Assembly: GCF_013112485.1 (NCBI RefSeq)
Contig: NZ_JABFHG010000001.1
Location: 620,001 to 684,000 of the forward strand
Direction: 5' to 3'
Origin: Roseicella sp. DB1501
GTDB lineage: Bacteria; Pseudomonadota; Alphaproteobacteria; Acetobacterales; Acetobacteraceae
Length of the DNA stretch: 64,000 bases
Positions 17,038-25,574 of the stretch are shown here, in pieces (the stretch's first letter is position 1; each line of letters starts with the position of its first letter). A program made the position numbers and the translations under genes. Under the pieces are notes generated by a model. That model was not told where the DNA came from, searched no databases, and was given only the letters and a program-made list of their open reading frames with translations.

Positions 17038-18030
17038 TTACTCCACTCGGATATTCGCCTTGCGGATCACCGGCTCCCAGCGCCGGCTGTCGGCCTCGAT
17101 GACGGTGGCGAGCGCCCGGCCGTCGCCGAAGCTGCTCTCGATGCCGCGCGCCGCCAGCGCCGCCCGGCCCTCTGGCGTGTCGACCGCCTGGCGCGCGGCC
17201 GCCTCGAGCTTCTGCCGGATCGGCTCCGGCAAGCCGGCCGGCGCTAGCACCGCGCCCCAGTTATCCACCGCATAGCCCGGCAGCCCCGCCGCCGCGGCGA
17301 CGGTCGGCACGCCCGGCATCAGCGGGCTGTCCTGCCCGGCGAGATTGCCGAGCGCCCGCAGCCGCCCGGCCTTGACCAGCTCGTCCACCGCCGAGAGCGG
17401 CGCCGAGACCAGCTCCACCTCGCCGCTGACGCAGGCCGTCACCGCCGGGCCGGTGCCGCGGTAATGCACATGGGTCAGCTTGCCGCCCGACATCGCATCC
17501 ATCAGCTCGGCGCTCACATGGGTGATGGTGCCGAGGCCGGGCGTGCCGTGGTTCAGCCGGCCCGGCTCGCGCCGGCTGATCTCGACGACCTCCCGCAGGT
17601 CCCGCGCCTGCAGCCTGGGGCCGCCGCAGATCAGGGTCGGGGCGAGCGCCACCTTCGCCACCGGCGCCAGGTCCCGCTTCAGGTCGAAGGGCAGCTGGGC
17701 ATAGACGAATTGGTTGACGACGATGGTGTTGAAGACGGTGACCAGCGTGTAGCCATCGGGCGCGGCCTTCGCCACCGCCTCGGTGCCGATGTTGCCGCCG
17801 GCGCCGGAGCGGTTCTCCGGCACCACCGGCTGGCCCAGCGCCTCGCCCATGCGCTGCGCCAGCAGCCGGCCGAGGATGTCGCTGCCGCCGCCGGGCGGGA
17901 AGGGAATGACCATCCGCAGCGGGCGGTCGGGGAAGCCGCCCTGGGCGAGGGCGGGCGCGACGAGACCACCCGCGGCGACGGCGAGCAGGGTGCGGCGGGC
18001 GAGGCGGAGGCGCGGGGCGGAATGGGTCAT
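17038..18030 (-). CDS. Bug/TctC-family tripartite tricarboxylate transporter substrate-binding protein
   Basis: A 330-residue periplasmic binding protein. The N-terminus has a signal peptide of twin-arginine look (LARRTLLAVAAGGLVAPALA, cleavage near residue 29). It is followed by the Bug hallmark FPDRPLRMVIPFPPGGGSD and RSGAGGNIGTEAVAKAAPDG. Family members bind carboxylates or other small molecules. No membrane components (TctA/TctB) are nearby, so it is an orphan, as is common for Bug proteins. ATG at 18030 places the signal peptide correctly. Confidence 0.88.
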   Translation of the reverse strand: MTHSAPRLRLARRTLLAVAAGGLVAPALAQGGFPDRPLRMVIPFPPGGGSDILGRLLAQRMGEALGQPVVPENRSGAGGNIGTEAVAKAAPDGYTLVTVFNTIVVNQFVYAQLPFDLKRDLAPVAKVALAPTLICGGPRLQARDLREVVEISRREPGRLNHGTPGLGTITHVSAELMDAMSGGKLTHVHYRGTGPAVTACVSGEVELVSAPLSAVDELVKAGRLRALGNLAGQDSPLMPGVPTVAAAAGLPGYAVDNWGAVLAPAGLPEPIRQKLEAAARQAVDTPEGRAALAARGIESSFGDGRALATVIEADSRRWEPVIRKANIRVE

Positions 18031-18128
18031 GGCGCGCCTGTCATCGCGTAGGGGTGGCGGGGCAGCAAGGGGGCTGCCTCGCGGCTGCGGCATGCGGGGG
18101 GCGGGCCGGCAGGCGAGGCGATGCCGCT

Positions 18129-18234
18129 TTCGGACAAAATGCCCGGCGGGGGCGGTGCGGGTGGCAGGCGCGTCGGGAGTCGGTGGCGGCGGGGCGATGG
18201 CCAGCGCAGCCTTCGGACAAATGCCGGGGGCGGG
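18129..18234. repeat. Two direct repeats upstream of the LRR gene
   Basis: TTCGGACAAA followed by ATGCC and a GGCGGGGGCGG-like tail occurs at 18129 and again at 18212 (83 bp apart, about eight helical turns). They lie in the 419-bp spacer (18031-18449) between the Bug protein gene and the LRR gene. They could be regulator binding sites for either gene. Nothing else in this spacer is assignable. Confidence 0.4.
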
Positions 18235-18449
18235 GCCGCGATGCGGCGATCCAGGGCGGCTCCGAGGGCCGGCGGCGGGATGGATGGGGTGGCGGGTGAG
18301 GCAGGTGGCATCGGCGCGGGCCCCTGGTGCGGACCGCGCAGGATGCGCCGGATATCGCAACAGATCAAGAAGTTTTTCCTATGCCGCAACCCAGCTCCGG
18401 CAGTATGGACGCTGGGCTTGCGGCGCCGCCGAGCGCTAGGCTGCTGCCT

Positions 18450-21125
18450 ATGAGCGACGGCGCTGGCGGCATCGCAGAGGCACGGCGGCGGATCGCCGAG
18501 GAGGCAGAGCGACGGACGGGGCGCCTCGATTTGCGGAATCTCGGGCTGCGGGACCTGCCGGAGGAGTTGTTCCGGCTGACCCATCTGCGGGCCCTGGATC
18601 TGGGGAGCGAGCCGCCCTGGGATCACGGCCATGCGCCAAACGCCGTGGATGCGCGGCGCGACAGGCTGCGGGCCCTGGCGGACCTGGAAGAAGTGGGGCT
18701 CGCGTGGAGCGATCTCGGCAGCCTCGACTTCGTCGCGGGCCTGGGGCGGTTGGCTTGGCTGAACGCCTCCGGCACCAAGGTCGCCGACCTGACCCCACTC
18801 GCCAGCCTCACGGCGCTCCAGAGCCTCGACTGCTCCCGTACCCAGGTCGCCGACCTGACCCTACTCGCCAGCCTCACGGCGCTCCAGAGCCTCGTCTGCT
18901 CCGACACCCAGGTCGTCGACCTGACCCCACTCGCTGGTCTCGCCTCGCTCCAGCGCCTCGACTGCTCCGACACCCAGGTTGCCGACCTGACCCCGATCGC
19001 CGGTCTCGCCGCGCTCCAAAGCCTCGGCTGCTCCGGCACCCAGGTCGCCGACCTGACCCCGATCGCCGGTCTCGCCGCGCTCCAAAGCCTCGGCTGCTCC
19101 GGCACCCAGGTCGCCGACCTGACCCCTCTCGCCCGCCTCGCTGCACTCCAAAGCCTCGGCTGCTCCCGCACCCAGGTCGCCGACCTGACCCCGATCGCCG
19201 GCCTCACGGCGCTCCAGCGCCTCGACTGCTACGACACCCCGGTTGCCAACCTGGCCCCGCTCTCCAGCCTCACCGCGCTCCAGAGCCTCGACTGCTCAGA
19301 CACCCAGGTCGCCGACCTGACCCCGATCGCCGGCCTCGATGCGCTCCAGCACCTCGACTGCTCCAGCACCCAGGTCGCCGACCTGACCCCGATCGCCGGC
19401 CTCACGGCGCTCCGGAGCCTCGACTGCTCAGACACCCAGGTCGCCAACCTGACCCCGATCGCCGGCCTCACGGCGCTCCGGAGCCTCGACTGCTCAGACA
19501 CCCAGGTCGCCAACCTGACCCCGATCGCCGGCCTGACAATGCTCTGGAGCCTCGACTGCTCCAGCACCCAGGTCGCCGACCTGACCCCGATCGCCGGCCT
19601 GACAATGCTCTGGAGCCTCGACTGCTTCCGCACCCAGGTCGCCAACCTGACCCCGATCGCCGGCCTCGATGCGCTCCAGCGCCTCGACTGCTCCAGCACC
19701 CAGGTCGCCGACCTGACCCCGATCGCCGGCCTCACGGCGCTCCGGAGCCTCGACTGCTCCAGCACCCAGGTGACCGACTTGGCGCCGGTCCTGTCGGTAA
19801 GCCGATTGATCCAGCTCGAATGCCGGAGTCTCGGCCTTCGCAAGGTGCCTGAGCAGATCGACAGACTGGAACGGCTCTACCGGCTCGATCTGCGAAACAA
19901 CGCTCTCACCTCCCTGCCAAGGTCACTGGGCCGCCTGACCGCGCTCGGCAACAATCCCGGCGATCCGAATTACGGCGGCGGCCTGCATCTTCAGGACAAC
20001 CCGTTGGAGCCGCCGCTGCCGCAGCTCATCGCGCCCGGCGAGCCGGAGGCGACGCGGAACGTGCTCGCCTGGCTGCGGGGGGAGCTGGAGCCCGCGGCGC
20101 CGGACGCCATCGCCGATCCCCTGGCCATGCTGCCGGCCCTGCCGCAACAGGGCGCCGGCGGCCAGGTCGTTCTCGATGCGGCCGGCGCCATCGCCTTCGC
20201 CCCGCCCGGCGATCTCGACGCGGAGGGCAACAACCTCCGCCGCCTGCGCAGCCTGCATCCCGAGCTGTGCGACCTCGCCCGCACCCTGAGGGCGGCGCTC
20301 GACCGGGACAATCGGCCGCACGATTTCCTGCTCGGGCGCGTGGGCCCCTATCTGCACCTGCTCGACCGGCCCTTGGCCGAGGTGGATTTCGACCGGCTGT
20401 TCAATGCCGGCGTCCGCTTGGAGAATGCCATCCGTGCCACCGGCCGGCAGATCGCGGCCGGGGAGTTGCCGCCGCTGGGCCTGGAGGCGGATGAGGCCGC
20501 GGAATCGCTCCTCAGCCTGCATGCGCTGTTCATCCTGGCGACGCGCACCGGGCAAGAGGCGCTGGAGGAAGCGCCGCGCTACACGCTGACGCAGACGGAG
20601 CTGGCGGAACTCCGCGCCGCCATCGGCGCCTTCGTCGCGGCGACGCAGGGGGAGCCGACCCTCGTGAAGCCGGAAGTCGCCGCGGCGCTGCGCGAGAACG
20701 CGCCTGAGATCGGCGCCGGCGCGCATCCCGAGCGGAGCACGCTGGTCGGCGCCGGCATGGCGCGCAATGTCACCATCGTCTCCGTCGCCGCCGGCCTCGC
20801 CTTCGCCGCCACCGCCGTGCCCCTGGCCGCGCTGGGCCCCGCCGGCGGCTTGGCCGGCAGCCCCGCGACGCTGGTGGCGATCGAGGCGCTGAAGAAATCG
20901 AAGCCCTTCGCCGCGGTGATCGACGCGCTGCGCGGCTACCTGGACCGCGCGGCAGAGACACCGAGCCGGGATGCGCTCGCCGCGCTCGGCCGGCACCGGG
21001 AATTCGCGCTGCGCCTCGAACCTGTCCTCCGCCGGCTGGCCGCGTTCGGCGGCCAGTTCGGCTTCCTCGACCGCGCCCTCGACCGCCTGCGCGAACCCCT
21101 GCCGCCCCCATCTCCGCGAGACTGA
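18450..21125 (+). CDS. Large leucine-rich-repeat protein with unrecognised C-terminal domain
   Basis: An 891-residue protein from ATG 18450. The N-terminus (GGIAEARRRIAEEAERRTGRLDLRNLGLRDLPEEL) is the usual cap of bacterial LRR and Roco proteins. From residue 109, fifteen 22-residue units of the form TQVADLTPIAGLTALxSLDCSx follow, plus a degenerate sixteenth and two ordinary LRRs ending NPLEPPLPQL near residue 520. Residues 530-891 match nothing I know: no Roc P-loop (GxxxxGK[S/T]) is present. A hydrophobic Ala/Gly/Val stretch lies at about 773-812. There is no signal peptide. ATG 18381, preceded by AAGAAG, is an alternative start. It is probably a protein-binding sensor or effector; function unknown. 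Confidence 0.8.
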   Translation: MSDGAGGIAEARRRIAEEAERRTGRLDLRNLGLRDLPEELFRLTHLRALDLGSEPPWDHGHAPNAVDARRDRLRALADLEEVGLAWSDLGSLDFVAGLGRLAWLNASGTKVADLTPLASLTALQSLDCSRTQVADLTLLASLTALQSLVCSDTQVVDLTPLAGLASLQRLDCSDTQVADLTPIAGLAALQSLGCSGTQVADLTPIAGLAALQSLGCSGTQVADLTPLARLAALQSLGCSRTQVADLTPIAGLTALQRLDCYDTPVANLAPLSSLTALQSLDCSDTQVADLTPIAGLDALQHLDCSSTQVADLTPIAGLTALRSLDCSDTQVANLTPIAGLTALRSLDCSDTQVANLTPIAGLTMLWSLDCSSTQVADLTPIAGLTMLWSLDCFRTQVANLTPIAGLDALQRLDCSSTQVADLTPIAGLTALRSLDCSSTQVTDLAPVLSVSRLIQLECRSLGLRKVPEQIDRLERLYRLDLRNNALTSLPRSLGRLTALGNNPGDPNYGGGLHLQDNPLEPPLPQLIAPGEPEATRNVLAWLRGELEPAAPDAIADPLAMLPALPQQGAGGQVVLDAAGAIAFAPPGDLDAEGNNLRRLRSLHPELCDLARTLRAALDRDNRPHDFLLGRVGPYLHLLDRPLAEVDFDRLFNAGVRLENAIRATGRQIAAGELPPLGLEADEAAESLLSLHALFILATRTGQEALEEAPRYTLTQTELAELRAAIGAFVAATQGEPTLVKPEVAAALRENAPEIGAGAHPERSTLVGAGMARNVTIVSVAAGLAFAATAVPLAALGPAGGLAGSPATLVAIEALKKSKPFAAVIDALRGYLDRAAETPSRDALAALGRHREFALRLEPVLRRLAAFGGQFGFLDRALDRLREPLPPPSPRD
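18774..19829 (+). repeat. 66-bp coding tandem repeat (LRR units)
   Basis: Fifteen in-register 66-bp units (18774-19763) and one diverged unit (19764-19829), each encoding one 22-residue LRR. Two adjacent units around 18972-19103 are almost base-for-base identical, and two later pairs (around 19368-19500 and 19500-19632) nearly so. Such identity at synonymous sites points to recent duplication or gene conversion. Confidence 0.85.
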
Positions 21126-21237
21126 CGGGTTCCAAGCGCCTTTCGGCCCCGGGCAGGTGGGGTTCGGCGAGGGCCGCGCCCTCCCGAAGCGGGCGCCCCA
21201 GGCTAAGCTCCTGCCCTCATTGCCCGGAGCCCGCCGC

Positions 21238-22191
21238 ATGACCCGCCGCCTCACCCTCGCCGCCGCCCAGCTCGGCCCCATCCAGAAGGCCGAGGGCCGG
21301 GAGGTCGCGGTCGGCCGCATGGTGCGGCTGATGGAGACGGCGCATCGCCGTGGCGCCGAGGTGGTGGTCTTCCCCGAGCTGGCCCTGACCACCTTCTTCC
21401 CCCGCTGGTACGAGGAGGAGCTGGCGGCGGCGGACCACTGGTACGAAGCCGCCCTCCCCTCGCCGGCCACCGCGCCGCTCTTCGCGGCGGCGCGGCGCTA
21501 CGGCATCGGCTTCCATCTCGGCTATGCCGAGAAGACGCCGGATGGAAGGCGCTTCAACACCGCCGCCTACGTCCATCCGAGCGGCGAGGTCGTGCTGAAA
21601 TACCGCAAGGTGCACCTGCCCGGGCACCAGGAGTTCGACCCGCAGCGCCGGGTGCAGCATCTCGAGAAGCGCTATTTCGCGGTGGGCGATCTCGGCTTCC
21701 CGGTGGTCCGCGCCCCGGTCGGCGGCACCGAGGCCAATATCGGCATGCTGATCTGCAACGACCGCCGCTGGCCGGAGGCCTGGCGGGTGCTCGGGCTGCA
21801 GCAGGTCGAGCTGGTCATGCTGGGCTACAACACGCCGAGCCTGAACATGGAGAACAGGGGCTTCGAGGCGCACCACCTGCGCGTCTTCCACAGCCATCTT
21901 TCGGTCCAGGCGGGGTGTTACCAGAATGCCTGCTTCGCCGCCGCCGTCGCCAAGGCGGGGACCGAGGACGGGCACGAACTCTTCAGCCATTCCATCATCG
22001 TCAACCCGCAGGGCGAGATCATGGCCCAGGCGACGAGCTGGGCGGACGAGCTGATCCTCGCCGATTGCGACCTCGGCATGTGCGAGCTTGGCCGCCGCAC
22101 CATCTTCGACTTCGCCCGCCACCGCCGGCCCGAGGCCTATGGGCGCATCACCGGCCAGGCCGGCAGCACCGCGCCGCCGCGCCAGGGCTGA
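21238..22191 (+). CDS. N-carbamoyl-D-amino-acid hydrolase-like enzyme (second copy)
   Basis: A 317-residue nitrilase-superfamily protein and close paralogue of the one at 14861. The triad is Glu47 (VVFPELALTTFFPRW), Lys124 (LKYRKVHLPGH) and Cys173 (MLICNDRRWPE). The start is backed by GGAG (21226-21229), eight bases before the ATG. It lies 112 bp after the LRR gene and is not linked to a ring-opening amidohydrolase. It likely cleaves N-carbamoyl amino acids or a related amide, perhaps with another substrate range than the first copy. Confidence 0.87.
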   Translation: MTRRLTLAAAQLGPIQKAEGREVAVGRMVRLMETAHRRGAEVVVFPELALTTFFPRWYEEELAAADHWYEAALPSPATAPLFAAARRYGIGFHLGYAEKTPDGRRFNTAAYVHPSGEVVLKYRKVHLPGHQEFDPQRRVQHLEKRYFAVGDLGFPVVRAPVGGTEANIGMLICNDRRWPEAWRVLGLQQVELVMLGYNTPSLNMENRGFEAHHLRVFHSHLSVQAGCYQNACFAAAVAKAGTEDGHELFSHSIIVNPQGEIMAQATSWADELILADCDLGMCELGRRTIFDFARHRRPEAYGRITGQAGSTAPPRQG

Positions 22192-22274
22192 AGCGGCGCC
22201 GCGCAACCCGGACCGGGTCCCGCGCGCTGCGCTTGGCGACGGCGCCGCTGGTGGCGCCCCGGGATGCACCGATC

Positions 22275-22574
22275 ATGCGCCGCCGCCTGTTGCTGACCTG
22301 CCTTCCCGCCACGCTCCTCGGCGCGGCCGCGGGCGCCGAGACGCCGGCCGAGCGGGCCTCGCGCCAGCTACAGCAAGGCGTGCAGCGCGACCGCATCGTG
22401 GAGAGCGGCGGTCCCGAGGGACCGCGGCCGATCCAGCCGAACGCCGCCGCCACGGCGCTGGAGGCGGATCGCCGCTCGATCCAACCCGATGTCGGCCGGC
22501 CGGAGGAGAGCGGCGCGCCGATCAATGGCGGCGAGCAGGCGGCCACCGGCGGCGGTCGCAACCCGCAGCGCTGA
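22275..22574 (+). CDS. Small exported protein of unknown function
   Basis: A 99-residue protein with an N-terminal signal sequence (MRRRLLLTCLPATLLGAAAG, cleavage near AAAGA-E). The mature part is hydrophilic and probably disordered, rich in Gln, Arg, Gly and Pro. A Cys at residue 9 is too early for a convincing lipobox. It converges with the hybrid kinase gene, with 3 bp between the stops. I do not recognise a family. Confidence 0.5.
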   Translation: MRRRLLLTCLPATLLGAAAGAETPAERASRQLQQGVQRDRIVESGGPEGPRPIQPNAAATALEADRRSIQPDVGRPEESGAPINGGEQAATGGGRNPQR

Positions 22575-22577
22575 CCG

Positions 22578-25430
22578 TCAGACCACCGCGCGCGTCTCCA
22601 GCACGGCGGCGATCGCCGCGCGCAGCCCGTCCGGGCCGATCGGCTTGCGGACGAAGCGGTCCATGCCGGCCTCGAGGCATTCCGCCTCCGCCTCGGGCGA
22701 GGCATGCGACGTCAGGCCGATCACCGGGACGCGGCCGGCCGGCCCCGGCAGGGCGCGGATCGCCCGCGTCGCTTGCACCCCGTCCATCACCGGCATCAGC
22801 ACGTCCATGATCACCAGGTCGTAGGGCCTCGCCTGCAGCGCCGTCAGGGCCTCCTGGCCGTTCTGGACGATGTCCACGGCATGGCCGAGCCGGGCGACGG
22901 TGTGGTTGATGAGCAGGCGATTGGCCAACACGTCCTCGGCGACCAGGATCCGCAGCGGCCGGTGCCAGGGCCCGGCCGAGGGCGCGGGGAGAGGATCGGC
23001 CCGTCGCAGCAGCACCTCGCAGCGGAAGACGCTGCCCGCCCCGGGCGCGCTCTCGAGGCGGATGCTGCCGCCCATGCGTTCGAGCAGCAGGCGGCAGATG
23101 GCGAGGCCGAGGCCGAGGCCGCCGAAGCGCCGCGCGACGCCGCCCTCGCCCTGGGCGAAGAGGTTGAACAGCCGCTCCTGCGCCTCCGGCAGGATGCCGA
23201 TGCCGGTATCGGCGACGGTGAGGCCGAGCCGCACCGATTCGCCCCCGGCCGAGAGCACGGAGAGCACCACGCGGATGCCGCCCCGCTCGGTGAACTTCAC
23301 CGCATTGCTGAGCAGCTTCAGCAGCACCTGGCGCAGCCGCGCGGCATCGCCGATGACGCGCGCGGGCACCGCCTCGGCCACCTCGAAGGACAGGGAGAGC
23401 CCCTTCGCCTCGGCCTGTGGCCGGAGCATCTCGACCACCCCGCCGAGGCTCTCGCGCGGCTCGAAGCTCTCGGCCAGCAGCGGCATCTCGCCGCGTTCGA
23501 GCCGGGTGACGTCGAGGATGTCGTCGACCAGCGCGAGCAGATGGTTGCCCGCCTCGTGGATCAGCCGCAGGTACTGCGCCTGGGCCTCCGGGGGGTGCTG
23601 GTCGAGCAGCAGGCTGGAGAGGCCGATCACCGCGTTCAGCGGCGTGCGCAGCTCATGGCTCACCATGGCAAGGAATTCGGTGCGCGCCCGGGCATTGGCC
23701 TCGGCGGCCAGCCGCGCGGTCTCCTGCGCCGCGGCGGCGGCGCGGCGCTCGCTGACATCGGTATAGGTGCGCACCGCCCGGCCATCGGCGAGTACGGTGG
23801 TGCGCACCTCGATCACCCGGCCGTTGCGCAGCTGCCGCTCGTAGGTCGGGATCACCGGCGGCCGCTCGGCCAGCACCATGCGGGTGCCGCCGCCGATATC
23901 GGGCGCATCGGCCAGGTCGCCGCGCTCGACCTGCACCCGGTAGATCTCCCGCACATCGGTTCCCGGCCGGCCGAGCGCCTCCGGCAGGTCCAGCATCTCG
24001 CGCGCCCGCCGGGTCATCACCACGATCCGGTTCTCGGCATCGACCATCAGGACGCCGTGCGGGACGTTCTCGATGGCCGCGGCGAGCGCCGCCTCCGCCG
24101 TCACGGCGCGGTCGCGCGCCTCCGCCAGGATCCTGGCGGCCTGCCGCGGCGCGGTCAGGTCGGTATAGGTGCGGACATGGCTGCCATCCGGCAGGTGCTC
24201 GGTCCGGATCTCGAGGACCGTGCCGTTTGGGCGCACCCGTTCGTAGATGTCGGGCGGGGCGCCCGGCGCCGAGGCGATGCTGCGGATATGCGGATCCGGC
24301 ACCTGCTCCCGGCCGAACTCGCCCGATGCCACCTGCCAGTCGATGATGTCGCGCAGCGGCCGGCCCGGCACGGCGAGCTCCGGCGGCAGGCCGAGCAGCT
24401 CGATCGCGCGGGCATTCGCCAGGGCGACGCGCCCGAGGAGATCGACCATCAGGATGCCCTGGCTGATATGGCCGACCGCCGCCTCGAGCACGGCCTGCGT
24501 CCGGCCCGCGGCGCGGCGCCGCTGCGCGAGCAGGACCGAGACCATCACGATCAGGAAGGAGAGGAGCAGCCCGAGCAGCAGCAGCCGGTTGCGGTCGCTC
24601 CGCACCGGCGCCAGCACCTCCGAGGCCGGCAGCCCGACCATCGCCACCAGGTCCTGGCCGGCGACCCGGCGCAGCGTGACGAAGCGCTCCACCCCGTCCA
24701 CTGCCATTGTCAGGCGGCGCGAGACCTGCATCTCGCCGGGCGGGACCTGCGTCTCCGCATCGCGCGGGATGCTGCGACCGGTCATGCCCGATTCCGGCGC
24801 CCAGGCGCGGACGATCCCATCCGCCCCGATCAGGGCGACGACGCCGCCGATGTCGAGCTCGCGGTAGAGGCGGAGGAAGCTGGCGGCATCGACGCCGAAG
24901 AGCACGACGCCGGCCACCGCGCCGTCGCGGTGCAGGGGCCGGGAGAAGGCGAGCACCCGCCGCCGCGACAGCCGGCCGATGAAGGGCGCGCTGATGAACA
25001 GGCGATCCTCGTCCGGATGATCCAGATGGAAGCGGAAGGCGGGAAGGTCGGAGCGGTCGATGTCGTCGAGAGGCGTCCCCGGCAGCCCGACCCGCATGCG
25101 TCCGTCGGGCCCGATCACCATCCCGGTCGGGATGTCGCCCGTGGCGCCGAGGCCGCTCCAGGCGCCGAAGCCGAACCCCTCCGGGTCGCGGGCATGGAGC
25201 GCCTGCGCGGCGCGCAGCCGGGCATCGATGGCCTCGATTCGACCGGCGACCTGCGCCTCGACGGTGCGCACCATGTTGGCGGTGTCGCGGAAGGCGGCGG
25301 CGATCGCCATCCGCTCGTCGCCGTGGATGGTCAGGATGATCGCCCCCCAGAGCAGGGCGAGCAGGGCCGCGGCCGCCAGCCCCACATCCAGGCAGCGCCA
25401 GGCACGCGCGGACGGATGCGCTGCCGTCAT
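22578..25430 (-). CDS. Membrane-bound hybrid sensor histidine kinase
   Basis: A 950-residue hybrid kinase. In order: transmembrane helix (about 15-35), extracytoplasmic Cache-like sensor (about 40-260), second helix LLLLGLLLSFLIVMVSVLLA (about 280-300), two PAS-like domains, HisKA with phospho-accepting His in MVSHELRTPLNAV, HATPase with SNAVKFTERGG and GGLGLGLAICRLLLERMGG, and a C-terminal receiver with Asp in LVIMDVLMPVMDG. ATG 25430 puts the first helix near the N-terminus; an upstream ATG at 25541 is possible. No partner regulator or phosphotransfer protein is adjacent. The signal is unknown. Confidence 0.87.
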   Translation of the reverse strand: MTAAHPSARAWRCLDVGLAAAALLALLWGAIILTIHGDERMAIAAAFRDTANMVRTVEAQVAGRIEAIDARLRAAQALHARDPEGFGFGAWSGLGATGDIPTGMVIGPDGRMRVGLPGTPLDDIDRSDLPAFRFHLDHPDEDRLFISAPFIGRLSRRRVLAFSRPLHRDGAVAGVVLFGVDAASFLRLYRELDIGGVVALIGADGIVRAWAPESGMTGRSIPRDAETQVPPGEMQVSRRLTMAVDGVERFVTLRRVAGQDLVAMVGLPASEVLAPVRSDRNRLLLLGLLLSFLIVMVSVLLAQRRRAAGRTQAVLEAAVGHISQGILMVDLLGRVALANARAIELLGLPPELAVPGRPLRDIIDWQVASGEFGREQVPDPHIRSIASAPGAPPDIYERVRPNGTVLEIRTEHLPDGSHVRTYTDLTAPRQAARILAEARDRAVTAEAALAAAIENVPHGVLMVDAENRIVVMTRRAREMLDLPEALGRPGTDVREIYRVQVERGDLADAPDIGGGTRMVLAERPPVIPTYERQLRNGRVIEVRTTVLADGRAVRTYTDVSERRAAAAAQETARLAAEANARARTEFLAMVSHELRTPLNAVIGLSSLLLDQHPPEAQAQYLRLIHEAGNHLLALVDDILDVTRLERGEMPLLAESFEPRESLGGVVEMLRPQAEAKGLSLSFEVAEAVPARVIGDAARLRQVLLKLLSNAVKFTERGGIRVVLSVLSAGGESVRLGLTVADTGIGILPEAQERLFNLFAQGEGGVARRFGGLGLGLAICRLLLERMGGSIRLESAPGAGSVFRCEVLLRRADPLPAPSAGPWHRPLRILVAEDVLANRLLINHTVARLGHAVDIVQNGQEALTALQARPYDLVIMDVLMPVMDGVQATRAIRALPGPAGRVPVIGLTSHASPEAEAECLEAGMDRFVRKPIGPDGLRAAIAAVLETRAVV

Positions 25431-25574
25431 CCGGATCGGCGCCGCGCGCCGGGATGCGGCCGAGCCTGCCTCTCCGGCATCGCTGCTGCGATCGGGACCA
25501 TCGCCATCAGGGAAGCCCGCCCACCGCCGGATTGCAACCATCGGCTGCAAGCTCGCCGCGGCGGCCGGGATGGC

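Noticed and set aside
18774-19829. CRISPR-like array
   Set aside because: The repeats are contiguous 66-bp coding units with no unique spacers and no cas genes nearby.
18704-19852. Alternative open frames (both strands) through the LRR repeat array
   Set aside because: A 66-bp repeat without stops in one unit is open in all units. The products are Pro/Arg-rich or Trp/Ser-rich repeats; only the LRR frame gives a known fold.
18450-21125. Roco GTPase
   Set aside because: The N-terminal half fits, but no P-loop or Roc/COR motif follows the repeats.
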